Shown: positions 34,401 through 42,238 of the stretch, piece by piece | Position numbering within the stretch: position 1 is the first letter of the stretch | How the letters are laid out: the number at the start of each line of letters is the position of its first letter | Assembly: GCA_036787835.1 (NCBI GenBank) | Contig: DAIQON010000004.1 | Span: 1 to 64,000, forward strand | Length of the DNA: 64,000 nt | Source: DAIQON01 sp036787835 | GTDB taxonomy: Bacteria > Patescibacteriota > Saccharimonadia > Saccharimonadales > UBA4665 | Reading direction: 5' to 3' | Position numbers and translations under genes: made by a program | The notes under the pieces: generated by a model | Told to the model about the DNA's origin: nothing | Seen by the model: the letters and a program-made list of their open reading frames with translations, nothing else | Databases searched by the model: none

Positions 34401-34992
34401 CAGTACTACATCAGTTATAGATATAAGCCGCTTTGTTGATGAACAAAAAGTGACACTTGGCGGCATGATTGGCGATATTCGCGAGATCACCACCAAAAAC
34501 GGTCAAAAAATGGCCTTCATTAAATTCGAGGATCTAACTGGCGAGATCGAAATGGTGGCCTTTCCTAAGACTTATCAGACCCTCGAGAGTAAGCTAAAGC
34601 GTGACAACATTCTGAAAATTATCGGTAAGGTCTCTTCAAGGAGCACCAACCAGGGTGGTGATGGATCTAAAAGTATCATTATTGAGGACGTCTCCGAGCT
34701 AACTAATTCGAGCGCTAACCAAGCTTTAGCTGGACCAGGAGCTATGGCAGCTGAGACTTCAAAAGAAGATACTGTATATATAAGATTAGCTGACGCCAAC
34801 GACGGTAAACTACTGATTGATCTAAAACGAACGATAGATAAGTTCAGTGGTGCTGGAAAAGTAATTATGGTACTTGGTGAGAAGGAAAATCGTCAAGCAA
34901 TCAAAATTCCAGGAGGCTTTGACCATAATAACCCGGATGCGTTTAGTGAACTTAGTCTCGTAGTAGGCCAAGATAACATCAAACTCTGTTAA
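31402..34992 (+). CDS. dnaE: DNA polymerase III alpha subunit
   Basis: This 1196-residue replicative polymerase has an N-terminal PHP domain (HLHNHTQYSLLDG, about 16-28), the catalytic palm with PDIDIDIQDTRRDEV and FGPGRGSAAGSIVSYGL, a finger region with YNFNKAH-like DYSFNKAHATCYA, and a C-terminal OB-fold (around FIKFEDLTGEIEMVAFP). The TTG start is fixed by GGAGGT eight bases upstream, giving MANQRKTLTPKDYVHLH. The LFG near residue 948 (QLDLFG) resembles a beta-clamp-binding peptide. The stop shares TTAA (34989-34992) with the converging CAP-domain gene. Confidence 0.97.
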   Translation: MANQRKTLTPKDYVHLHNHTQYSLLDGLTKVPALIEYVKAQGMEAVAITDHGTLSGIIEFYKEAKKNSIIPVLGIETYIAARSYLDKEANLDKPNYHLILLAINNTGYQNLMKLSTLANLDGFYYKPRIDHALLEEYNEGLVCLSGCMGSELGQALSQGLKSEAIKTAKWYKKVFKDRYYLEIQDHGHPDHPTYNTEQEQINNQLIEISNELDIPAVVTADAHYLTHADQTAHEILLCVQTNSFLDDPNRMSLKNFELHVTEPKEIIKRWGKDYPDLITNTRKVAEQAKVEIPLGKILIPKFPVPKDQNEKSYIDLLVFQGLAKRYSDITALASEKLTLKQARAKLTAEILERADYELSVIDKMGFNGYFLIVQDFIKWGKDKGIIFGPGRGSAAGSIVSYGLRITEIDPLEYNLMFERFLNPSRVSMPDIDIDIQDTRRDEVIAYCIDKYGKDKVANIVTFGRMAARNAVRDVSRVLQVPYADADRLAKMIPQPVQGRHILLKTSLKENKELKAEYKNNPTAKKVFDLAVQLEGTIRSHGVHAAGVVIAPEEIVKYTPLEMAQKGVVATQYPMGPIDELGLLKIDFLGLSNLTTINNCLRIIKRVLNKDIDILEIPNDDLKTFELLQKADTTGVFQLESAGMKRYLKELKPTLFADIIAMGALYRPGPMSEIPRFIKGKNNKDSISYLHKSLEPILSDTYGVMVYQEQITQLLQLVAGYTAGEADLVRKAIGKKNRDIMTAEEPKFIEGCIKKGLTKDQAITLWAQIQPFADYSFNKAHATCYAQISYWTAYLKAHYPQEFMAALLTSDYDDIDRLAIEINECNHMGLTVLSPDINQSFIEFAVVPNEKKIRFGLKAIKNVGSSAAQEIVRAKEDGKFVSLEDYLTRVNSKIVNRKGLESLIKTGGFDSFADRQVLLNNIDLLLAFASKQQKQADSKQLDLFGNVIDNPETVISSKLELDMTNLSSQDDQKQYLTWERELLGIYLSQHPLKEYEDILKFSTTSVIDISRFVDEQKVTLGGMIGDIREITTKNGQKMAFIKFEDLTGEIEMVAFPKTYQTLESKLKRDNILKIIGKVSSRSTNQGGDGSKSIIIEDVSELTNSSANQALAGPGAMAAETSKEDTVYIRLADANDGKLLIDLKRTIDKFSGAGKVIMVLGEKENRQAIKIPGGFDHNNPDAFSELSLVVGQDNIKLC

Positions 34993-35921
34993 CGGATAAC
35001 GCCACTAGTTCGAGTTAGTACGTAGCCCGCTGTTATAAGCAGGCAAAGAATTACGTCAAGGGCGTAATGTTTGGCCACAAACTTTTCACTGCCCTTAATA
35101 ATTTTCTTGATCTTTCGACTATGTCTAATAATAAACAAGCAGATAAGTATTCCGGTTATGAAGCTAAGTACGCTTAGACTCCAGATTGCCCGACCGCCAG
35201 TTAGCAGCTGAATTCTTGAAACTAAACTAATCGGTGGTTGATCCTTGCTAACAGTCGCACCGGTCGATGCTCCGAGAACCCCACTTGGCGGCGGCGCATT
35301 GAAAGTGATGGTGGTAACGCTACCGCTAACTGCATGGGCATACATGGCAACTACTACTACCTCCGGGCCCTTACCGATATAGTTAGGCGAACTAGCGACG
35401 CCGAAACCAACATCTTGGTAATTCTTATTCAGAATATTAGCTCGATGCTCAGGGCTATTCATCCATCCGATGACCACGCTTTTAGCGTTTGAGAAGCCGT
35501 AGGCTAGATTTTCACCAGCCAGTTGGTAGTTATAGCCTGCTGCGCTAATAAACGAGTATGGAGTCTGTCCAGACGGTGTGTTATGCGACCAATAGTTATT
35601 CTTGACCATATCATTTGCTTTTGCTTGAGCTGCTGATTCTAAAGCACTATTTAGGCTAAGCCCAGGCTCGTTATTCTCAGAGCGATTTGCATTTGTTGTC
35701 GACAAGAAACTACTATTTGAGAAGCTAGCAACCGAACCAAGAACGCTAGACTTGGGACTTAAGCTATTGCTTATAAGACCGCCCAAAACAAATATCGCTA
35801 TTAGTGGAATGTATGGCCAATAAGACTTTACATAAGAACGACCCTTGCGGTGATGAAGAGCTGCCCGCTTTCGCTGAGAAGTTGAAATTTTAGCTCTAGA
35901 TTTTGATTTTACTAAAGTCAT
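34989..35921 (-). CDS. Membrane-anchored CAP/SCP-domain protein
   Basis: The 310 residues include a basic N-terminus and a transmembrane helix (about 35-55), then a CAP domain (about 85-215) with SALESAAQAKANDMVKNN, WSHNTPSGQTPYSF, AGENLAYGF and WMNSPEHRANILN, the conserved cavity histidine and glutamate residues. One or two further transmembrane helices (about 237-258 and 285-303) follow. CAP proteins are secreted and often act on the cell surface or on lipids. Here both ends are membrane-embedded, so the domain would be held outside the membrane. Confidence 0.83.
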   Translation of the reverse strand: MTLVKSKSRAKISTSQRKRAALHHRKGRSYVKSYWPYIPLIAIFVLGGLISNSLSPKSSVLGSVASFSNSSFLSTTNANRSENNEPGLSLNSALESAAQAKANDMVKNNYWSHNTPSGQTPYSFISAAGYNYQLAGENLAYGFSNAKSVVIGWMNSPEHRANILNKNYQDVGFGVASSPNYIGKGPEVVVVAMYAHAVSGSVTTITFNAPPPSGVLGASTGATVSKDQPPISLVSRIQLLTGGRAIWSLSVLSFITGILICLFIIRHSRKIKKIIKGSEKFVAKHYALDVILCLLITAGYVLTRTSGVIR

Positions 35922-35976
35922 TAGTTTTTTTACTTTTATTGGTTATCTAGTGACTACTATATCGATTAATCGCCGT

Positions 35977-36492
35977 TTAGACAAATCTGAGGTAGAACAA
36001 CAACATAGCAGTAGCCTGAACAACATTAAACGATTCCTTTTTACCTAGCATCGGGATTTCAACTAGCTGATCACATAACGCTATGGCTTGGTCGTCAAGT
36101 CCAAGTGGTTCGTTACCGATAATAATCGCTTGCTTGTCTTGAAGCTTATAGTCCATAACCTTAATGCTTAGAGTGCTTTGCTCAAGTCCGACAATATTGT
36201 AGCCCTCAGCTTTAAGCTCGTCTACTATCGTCTCTAGCTCATCAACATGCGACCATTTAATATTATCTTCTGTCTTCAAAGCTGTTTTAGCAATTTGCTT
36301 ATCTAGCTTTTCAACAATATGTGGCAGGCGGCTATCTTTTGCTAACCGAGGGTAGGGAGTGTAACCACTTAGAATTAACCGATCTACTGCCAGGCCTTCA
36401 CAGGTTCTAAAAAGAGACCCAACATTATGAGCACTCCGAAGGTTGTGAGCAATTACAACGATTGAGCTAAGTTTATTAGAGGTTTTATCCAT
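35977..36492 (-). CDS. SpoU/TrmH-family RNA methyltransferase
   Basis: The protein of about 171 residues has the trefoil-knot SPOUT motifs: RSAHNVGSLFRTCEG (motif 1), IIGNEPLGLDD (motif 2) and IPMLGKKESFNVVQATAMLL (motif 3). It probably methylates a ribose in tRNA or rRNA; the short length without an N-terminal extension resembles TrmL-type enzymes, but the site is uncertain. I prefer the ATG at 36492 because TATTAT lies eight bases upstream on the minus strand; the ATG at 36498 adds two residues. It is divergent from the ATPase gene with 21 bases between. Confidence 0.85.
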   Translation of the reverse strand: MDKTSNKLSSIVVIAHNLRSAHNVGSLFRTCEGLAVDRLILSGYTPYPRLAKDSRLPHIVEKLDKQIAKTALKTEDNIKWSHVDELETIVDELKAEGYNIVGLEQSTLSIKVMDYKLQDKQAIIIGNEPLGLDDQAIALCDQLVEIPMLGKKESFNVVQATAMLLFYLRFV

Positions 36493-36499
36493 AAGCATT

Positions 36500-36506
36500 T
36501 ATAATA
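36500..36506. promoter_or_regulatory. Symmetric bidirectional -10 element
   Basis: The plus strand reads TATAAT at 36500-36505, eight bases before the ATG at 36514. The minus strand reads TATTAT at 36506-36501, eight bases before the ATG at 36492. One A/T motif thus could drive both divergent genes as leaderless transcripts. Confidence 0.5.
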
Positions 36507-36513
36507 TGTGGTA

Positions 36514-38121
36514 ATGAGTCAAGACGCTAGATTTGATGAAGAACTCGCAACTGCGCGTAGAGCTAGAGTATTAGGCTTTGACTACGTAGATACTTCTTTA
36601 ATAGAAAACAAAGATCTATATAAAGAGATTTTACCAGTAGATCAGCTCAAAAGCCTAAGAGTTATTCCTATTCAAGCCGATCAGAACAATATTCAATTCG
36701 GAATTACAACCACCACCTCGCAGCAAACTCTGCACACGATTCAGTCGAATTTCCAAGATCAAAGGATTAAATTTTCAATTATTTCCGACACTGGTTACCG
36801 AGACTACATCAAGCTATACGACCCACCACCGGAGATTGTCTACCAGGAAATTAAGATTAATCAAACTGGCGATGAACTAATAAACGAAGTCTCAAGTATT
36901 TTAAATCAGGTTAAGGCTGATGACATGCTGGCTTACCTGGTCGAGCAAGCCCACAAACTCAATGCCTCAGATATCCATATAGAGACCCGTAAAGACGACG
37001 TCAACATAAGATACCGTATTGATGGTGTACTACATCCAATCGCTAAAATAAATTACGATAAATATCGAGTTTTAATTTCAGCTATTGCCAGTGCTGGCAA
37101 TATATCGACTTCATCAGATGAAGCACAACAGGGTCACATAGCTCATAAAGTGACTATGGCAGATGGCCATGAGGTTGATGTTAACGTCAGGCTAGAAACC
37201 GTGCAAACGATCAACTCAATGGATGTGGTGATGCGTTTGTTTAACATGGATCAAGCACTCTATACACTAGATAGACTGGGGCTATCACCAGAAGAACGAA
37301 AGAACGTCGACGATATTATTGCTCAACCCAACGGCCTTGTTATGGTTGTCGGACCAACCGGTTCAGGTAAGACCACCACCCTTTACTCAATGCTTAACTC
37401 ACTAAATAACAGTGAGCGTAAAATAATTACTGTTGAAGACCCGGTTGAATATCAGTTTAGTGGCATTACCCAGATTCCAGTACATACCAAAAACGGATCA
37501 GGTCATGATTCACGTTTTGCAGACAAGCTTCTAGCCGTCCTACGACTAGATCCAGATATTGTGATGGTTGGCGAAATAAGAGACATGGATACTGCAAAAA
37601 CTGCTCTCCAAGCAGCCTTAACTGGGCACTTGGTGCTTAGTACCTTCCACGCCAGCAGTGCGGCGGCCGCAATAACCCGCCTAGCTGACGTTATCGAACA
37701 AAACCCGCTATATATCTCATCAATTAGATTAATTATGGCCCAGCGACTAGTACGTAAGCTAGATGAGCAATTAAAAGTTGAGTATCAAGCTAGTGACGCA
37801 GAACAACGTAAACTAGCAGAAATAATTGATACTCTGCCGCAGAACATTGAACGACCAAGTCTGGAAAATCTAAAACTATATAAGGCCGGTAGTTCACGTG
37901 ATAACCCGTACGGTTTCAAAGGCCAGATAGCTATTCGCGAACAGTTTATAATGACAGATAAAATTAGAACCATCCTTGAACAGCCTGACAGCGTAGTGTC
38001 TACAGCAAACATCGAACAAGCTGCTATAGACAGCGGTATGAGAACAATGCTTCAAGATGCAGCTCTTAAGGTCATCTCCGGTGAAACGACAATTGAGGAA
38101 ATGTACCGAGTACTGGGTTAG
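36514..38121 (+). CDS. PilB/GspE-type secretion or pilus assembly ATPase
   Basis: The protein of about 535 residues has an N-terminal T2SSE_N/MshEN-like domain (to about 105) and a C-terminal ATPase core with GPTGSGKTTTLYSML (Walker A), the Asp box around VEDPVEYQFSGITQIPV, and LRLDPDIVMVGEIRDMDTAKTALQAALTGHLVLSTFHA (Walker B and His box). These hexamers power type IV pilus extension or type II secretion. The C-terminal four-Cys zinc motif is missing. I choose ATG 36514 over GTG 36508 since it follows TATAAT by eight bases. No other pilus gene is nearby. It shares TTAG with the converging malic enzyme gene. Confidence 0.9.
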   Translation: MSQDARFDEELATARRARVLGFDYVDTSLIENKDLYKEILPVDQLKSLRVIPIQADQNNIQFGITTTTSQQTLHTIQSNFQDQRIKFSIISDTGYRDYIKLYDPPPEIVYQEIKINQTGDELINEVSSILNQVKADDMLAYLVEQAHKLNASDIHIETRKDDVNIRYRIDGVLHPIAKINYDKYRVLISAIASAGNISTSSDEAQQGHIAHKVTMADGHEVDVNVRLETVQTINSMDVVMRLFNMDQALYTLDRLGLSPEERKNVDDIIAQPNGLVMVVGPTGSGKTTTLYSMLNSLNNSERKIITVEDPVEYQFSGITQIPVHTKNGSGHDSRFADKLLAVLRLDPDIVMVGEIRDMDTAKTALQAALTGHLVLSTFHASSAAAAITRLADVIEQNPLYISSIRLIMAQRLVRKLDEQLKVEYQASDAEQRKLAEIIDTLPQNIERPSLENLKLYKAGSSRDNPYGFKGQIAIREQFIMTDKIRTILEQPDSVVSTANIEQAAIDSGMRTMLQDAALKVISGETTIEEMYRVLG

Positions 38122-39257
38122 ACAATTACTTTAGAGATAGCAGGCACCAGCCTCTCATCCAAAACTGATGGAATGATTTCATCTTTGGTTGGCTTTTCCA
38201 CTAGAGCTGCGATTACTTCAGCCACTGCAAGCTTATGTTCTAAAGTAATCTTATGCACTTTATTGTCTAGTGCGCCTCGAAATATTCCTGGAAAGGCCAA
38301 GGCATTATTTACTTGATTGGGAAAGTCGCTCCTACCGGTAGCAATAACCGCTGCTCCAGCCTCATATGCGGCCTCTGGCATAATTTCTGGCAGCGGATTA
38401 GCCATAGCAAAAACTATCGGGTCTTTCTTCATTAAAGCGATCAGCTGTTTATTCAACAGCCCAGGCTTAGACACGCCAATAAATATGTCTGCTCCAGCTA
38501 GTGCATCCTTCAAGCTTCCACTCAAGTTTTTTGGATTGGTAAACTTTAGTAGTTCAAGTTTTGAACTATTTAGATCAGTTCTCGAGCTTGCAACAATGCC
38601 TTTACTGTCGACGAGTACAAGTTCAGCCTGAGGAGCATAGGCAGATAATAACTTTGCGATTGCTGTACCGGCTGCTCCAGAACCGACTAAGACGATTTTC
38701 GATGAGTTAAGTTGCCGATTAGTAATTTTTGTAGCGTTTATAAGGCCAGCAAGAGTGACTATGGCGGTTCCATGCTGATCATCGTGAAACACCGGAATAG
38801 GTAGTTCATCAATTAAGCGCGCTTCAACGTTAAAACAGATTGGGGCAGCTATATCTTCGAGGTTAATTGCACCAAAACTTGGAGCAATTGCTTTGACTGC
38901 AGCGACTATTTCATCTTCTGTGTGGACGTCGAGAACTATTGGTACTGCATCAATGCCAGCAAAATGCTTGAACAACATTGATTTGCCTTCCATGACTGGC
39001 AGGGCGCCATAAGGGCCAATGTCACCAAGACCGAGAACAGCAGAGCCATCGCTAATTACGGCCACGACATTATTAAGCCAAGTATAGTCACGTGCCTTGT
39101 CTGGGTTTTCTGCGACAAACGAACTGACTGCACCAACCCCTGGTGTGTAGTAAATACTTAATTTTTCGCGAGTCGATAAATCATCTTTTAGTTTTATAGA
39201 TATCTTGCCTTTGAGCTGAAGATGCTTTGCAAGCGCTAGTTTAGAGAAATCTGGCAT
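38118..39257 (-). CDS. Malic enzyme
   Basis: This protein of about 379 residues matches the short bacterial malic enzymes, which oxidise malate to pyruvate and carbon dioxide with NAD or NADP. YYTPGVGAVSSF near 40, GDIGPYGALPVMEGKS, NLEDIAAPICFNVE and VFHDDQHGTAIV (metal and substrate residues) are intact, followed by a Rossmann motif GSGAAGTAIAK. The ATG at 39257 follows TAGAAT by seven bases on the minus strand; an ATG at 39266 adds three residues. The cofactor preference is undetermined. No phosphotransacetylase domain is fused. Confidence 0.92.
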   Translation of the reverse strand: MPDFSKLALAKHLQLKGKISIKLKDDLSTREKLSIYYTPGVGAVSSFVAENPDKARDYTWLNNVVAVISDGSAVLGLGDIGPYGALPVMEGKSMLFKHFAGIDAVPIVLDVHTEDEIVAAVKAIAPSFGAINLEDIAAPICFNVEARLIDELPIPVFHDDQHGTAIVTLAGLINATKITNRQLNSSKIVLVGSGAAGTAIAKLLSAYAPQAELVLVDSKGIVASSRTDLNSSKLELLKFTNPKNLSGSLKDALAGADIFIGVSKPGLLNKQLIALMKKDPIVFAMANPLPEIMPEAAYEAGAAVIATGRSDFPNQVNNALAFPGIFRGALDNKVHKITLEHKLAVAEVIAALVEKPTKDEIIPSVLDERLVPAISKVIV

Positions 39258-39264
39258 AACAACC

Positions 39265-39270
39265 ATTCTA
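39265..39270 (-). promoter_or_regulatory. -10 element of the malic enzyme gene
   Basis: TAGAAT on the minus strand ends seven bases before the ATG at 39257. It overlaps the alternative start at 39266, which supports the internal start. Confidence 0.4.
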
Positions 39271-39340
39271 TCTTATATTAATAATCAAGCCTATAACTAC
39301 GTAAGTACTACTTAACCTATATTTCATAAATAAATATGAT

Positions 39341-39346
39341 TATACT
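39341..39346 (+). promoter_or_regulatory. -10 element of the ABC exporter gene
   Basis: TATACT ends seven bases before the ATG at 39354 and lies downstream of the earlier in-frame ATG at 39336, so the later ATG is favoured. Confidence 0.45.
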
Positions 39347-39353
39347 AAGCGCT

Positions 39354-41141
39354 ATGTCCAATAATGAAAAGAAACGAGACAAAGAGGTCACTAACTATAC
39401 TCACCGGTTGTTTTGGGATGCAATGTTTAAGCCTGGTCTAACCCATTTTTTTCTAGCACTGCTTCATTCTCCTTCGTTTTTCCTGACTAATATAGTAATA
39501 CCGATTGAGATTGCCTACGCTGTACAGGCAATCATAGAGCGTAATTTCTCAGCTGTTCCAAAATATGCCCTCTATATACTTATCATAGCTATTGTCGCCA
39601 ATATAATCCTAGCCTTTGCTACATGGGGCTTTAATCGTAACGGAACCAATGGTGGTAAGTACATTCAAAACGTAGTATTTCATAATTATTTATCTAAGGA
39701 CTTTGAATTTTACAGTAATAATTTTATTGGGGCTCTAGGTAATCAAGCATCGAGTTTAAGAATTGCTTTCCTAGACTATAATCGAACAATGCTTTTCGAC
39801 GCGCCAAGGGCAGCGGTAATCGTAATCGCAGGCATGGCTGTTTTGGCATTTAAATCACCCGAGCTTGCCCTAATAACGGGTGGCTGTATGCTCACTGTGT
39901 TTAGCTTTACTTTCATTACAAGCACCTACCGTCTCAGATATAGAAGGGGCGTAAGTGAAGCAAATAGTGAAGTCTCTTCCGTCTTAGGCGATGCATTATC
40001 GCACGCAACGGTTGTAAAGAGCTTTGATAATGAGGCCTATGAAGCTAAGAGATTGGCAAAGTCACTTGGAAACTGGAAGAGCGCGCAGCTTAAATCTTGG
40101 GATTTATTTACGCCAACAAATGCTGGTCGAAATGGGCTATTAGCAGTTTCGATGGCTATTTTGCTGATAGTTTCAGCGAATCTATATAAAAATGGCGCTA
40201 TATCGATTGCCATTATTACACTTGTTCAGCTTTACGTTATACGTTTGATCAACACCACACTAGACATAGCTGAAACAATCAAGAACTATGACGCTCTGAT
40301 GGGCATGGCCTATCAACCGGTGGCCACAATGATGATTGAGCCGGAGGTCGTTGATCCAAATGAGCCACAAAAGTTAGCCAGACAAACTGTTGGCGATATT
40401 AATTTTGAAAAAGTTAGCTATGTATATCCAGAAATGAAAAAAGGCAATCATGCGATCAGCAACTTTAGCTACCTCGTCAAAGGCGGCTCAAAGATTGGCG
40501 TAGTTGGTTATTCAGGAAGTGGCAAGACTACATTGACTAAACTCCTGCTTCGGTTCATGGACGTTGAATCGGGCTCAATCAAAATAAGTGGCGTCGATAT
40601 ACGCAATCTAAAGCAATCCAACTTGCGAGACTGCATCGCTTATGTACCCCAAGAACCGCTATTGTTTCATCGAAGCATTAAAGACAACATTGCCTATGCT
40701 AGACCAGAGGCCACTGAGCAAGAAGTTTTAGCAGCTGCTAAGTTAGCTTACGTAGATGAATTCGTTAAAGACCTACCAAAAGGCTATGACACAATGGTCG
40801 GCGAACGAGGCGTAAAACTATCCGGTGGACAACGACAGAGAGTAGCTATTGCCAGAGCTTTACTCAAAGGAGCACCAATACTTGTATTAGACGAAGCAAC
40901 TAGTGCTCTAGACAGTCAAAGTGAATACTATATTCAAAAAGCTCTAAGTGAGCTAATGAAAGAACGAACCTCAATAGTTATAGCCCATAGGCTAAGCACG
41001 ATTCAAAAAATGGATGAAATTATAGTCATGGACGACGGCATAATTGTTCAAACAGGCACCCATAAACAATTGCTCGACGATAAAAAATCTATCTACGCCA
41101 AACTATGGGGTCACCAAAGCGGCGGCTATATAGAAGAATGA
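39354..41141 (+). CDS. ABC exporter (fused membrane and ATPase domains)
   Basis: The protein of about 595 residues carries a six-helix exporter membrane domain (to about 310) and a C-terminal nucleotide-binding domain with GYSGSGKTTLTKLLL (Walker A), VPQEPLLFHRSIKDNI (Q-loop), LSGGQRQRVAIARAL (signature), LVLDEATSALD (Walker B) and AHRL (switch His). It acts as a dimer, most likely exporting lipid, peptide or drug. A longer start at 39336 would include the -10 element, so I prefer ATG 39354. No partner gene is adjacent, which suggests a homodimer. Confidence 0.92.
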   Translation: MSNNEKKRDKEVTNYTHRLFWDAMFKPGLTHFFLALLHSPSFFLTNIVIPIEIAYAVQAIIERNFSAVPKYALYILIIAIVANIILAFATWGFNRNGTNGGKYIQNVVFHNYLSKDFEFYSNNFIGALGNQASSLRIAFLDYNRTMLFDAPRAAVIVIAGMAVLAFKSPELALITGGCMLTVFSFTFITSTYRLRYRRGVSEANSEVSSVLGDALSHATVVKSFDNEAYEAKRLAKSLGNWKSAQLKSWDLFTPTNAGRNGLLAVSMAILLIVSANLYKNGAISIAIITLVQLYVIRLINTTLDIAETIKNYDALMGMAYQPVATMMIEPEVVDPNEPQKLARQTVGDINFEKVSYVYPEMKKGNHAISNFSYLVKGGSKIGVVGYSGSGKTTLTKLLLRFMDVESGSIKISGVDIRNLKQSNLRDCIAYVPQEPLLFHRSIKDNIAYARPEATEQEVLAAAKLAYVDEFVKDLPKGYDTMVGERGVKLSGGQRQRVAIARALLKGAPILVLDEATSALDSQSEYYIQKALSELMKERTSIVIAHRLSTIQKMDEIIVMDDGIIVQTGTHKQLLDDKKSIYAKLWGHQSGGYIEE

Positions 41142-41147
41142 TGAACG

Positions 41148-41176
41148 TTTACAAAATTTAACTTAAGTTGTATATT
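41148..41176 (+). promoter_or_regulatory. Promoter of the 151-residue protein gene
   Basis: TTTACA (41148-41153) and TATATT (41171-41176) are spaced by 17 bases. The start codon follows 11 bases after the -10, with no Shine-Dalgarno. Confidence 0.45.
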
Positions 41177-41187
41177 ATAAAATAATT

Positions 41188-41643
41188 ATGGCAATCGGAT
41201 TTTTAGGCGAAGATATTTCAACCCTTGAAGGCAAAGATAGGTTTGTTAAGTTCTACCTCGGTTTTGAGGAACAAGGGGTTGAGGTACCGGCCGAATTTAG
41301 TATTAAAGAAATGGCTACCAGATTTGCAGATGATGGTATGTCTGAGGAAGTACTAGATATGGTCGATCTGTACAAGCAAGATCTACGACCTGGCGTTAGG
41401 AGAATGGCGCTGCAAGCCTTGGCTCCATTAATTGATGTTTATCCAGAGTTCTCATACTCAGTTATTATAGAAGGCTTACAGAACCCGAACCCTTATATAC
41501 GCGAAGTGACCGGAGACTTCCTGGTAGGAGAGTTTTTTAGAGAAAAAAGGCTAGACCTGTATAGACAAACCTTTGGCGTTAGAGGGCTTCGTGACATTGT
41601 TGCTGCAAGAAATAACGCTGACCTCGAGCAATCTGCTGCCTAA
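41188..41643 (+). CDS. Hypothetical helical-repeat protein
   Basis: The 151-residue acidic protein is unrecognised. Its central part (about 58-115) looks like one or two HEAT-type helical pairs, with LRPGVRRMALQALAPLIDVYPEF and NPNPYIREVTGDFLVGEFF. These repeats often mediate protein or nucleic acid binding. It lies between an ABC exporter and rplS but has its own promoter, so no partner is implied. Confidence 0.6.
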   Translation: MAIGFLGEDISTLEGKDRFVKFYLGFEEQGVEVPAEFSIKEMATRFADDGMSEEVLDMVDLYKQDLRPGVRRMALQALAPLIDVYPEFSYSVIIEGLQNPNPYIREVTGDFLVGEFFREKRLDLYRQTFGVRGLRDIVAARNNADLEQSAA

Positions 41644-41669
41644 ATAGTAATAAAGACTCAATTAGACAC

Positions 41670-41698
41670 TTGCAGAAAGTCAAGATTTAAGATACAAT
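41670..41698 (+). promoter_or_regulatory. Promoter of rplS
   Basis: TTGCAG (41670-41675) and TACAAT (41693-41698) have a 17-base spacer. The rplS ATG follows ten bases later, with no Shine-Dalgarno. Confidence 0.5.
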
Positions 41699-41708
41699 CT
41701 ATCAGATT

Positions 41709-42185
41709 ATGGCAAGTGTATTACAGAATATTTCAGACAGTTATAAAAAATCTGCCGTCGTAAACGTACGCAGCGGTGACACTGTTAAAGTGCATCAAAA
41801 GATTAAAGAAGGCAATAAAGAACGTGTTCAGGTCTTCCAGGGTCTTGTTATTCGTACCGACATGAAGAACAGCCATTTATCTCGAATTACCGTCAGACGA
41901 ATTGCTAGTGGCATAGGAGTTGAAAAAAGCTTCCTACTTCATAGCCCGCTAGTTGTTAAAGTAGAAGTTGTTAAACGAAGTAAGGTTCGCCGAAATTATC
42001 TAAGCTATATGCGCGATCGAACTGGCAAGTCAGCCCGACTAAGTGGTGTAGACTTTGACCGTAACGCTGTCAACGACCTACCTCCTGAAGAACAGCCAGC
42101 TGAAGTGGTTGTTGAAACCGCAAATGAAGAAGCTGCTGTTGAAGCAGATAAAAAGGCTGTCGTAGAAGAAACTCCTAAAGCCTAG
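41709..42185 (+). CDS. rplS: Ribosomal protein L19 with acidic tail
   Basis: The first about 115 residues are L19: VRSGDTVKVHQKIKEGNKERVQVFQGLVI, RRIASGIGVEKSFLLHSPLVVKVEVVKRSKVRRNYLSYMRDRTGKSARL. L19 sits at the 30S-50S interface. The remaining about 43 residues form an acidic, Val/Ala/Glu-rich extension (from NDLPPEE to the end) that standard L19 lacks. It probably has a short leaderless mRNA. The gene is followed by an unrecognised gene with its own promoter. Confidence 0.95.
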   Translation: MASVLQNISDSYKKSAVVNVRSGDTVKVHQKIKEGNKERVQVFQGLVIRTDMKNSHLSRITVRRIASGIGVEKSFLLHSPLVVKVEVVKRSKVRRNYLSYMRDRTGKSARLSGVDFDRNAVNDLPPEEQPAEVVVETANEEAAVEADKKAVVEETPKA

Positions 42186-42200
42186 TTACTAACCCGGCTA

Positions 42201-42229
42201 TTTACATCTTCTCGATTATATTGTAGTAT
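42201..42229 (+). promoter_or_regulatory. Promoter of the 207-residue protein gene
   Basis: TTTACA (42201-42206) and TAGTAT (42224-42229) are spaced by 17 bases, and the ATG follows nine bases after the -10. Confidence 0.45.
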
Positions 42230-42238
42230 ATATTTTAA

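Noticed and set aside
36514..38121. Type IV pilus gene cluster
   Set aside because: Only the assembly ATPase is present; no pilC, pilT, pilM or pilin genes are adjacent.
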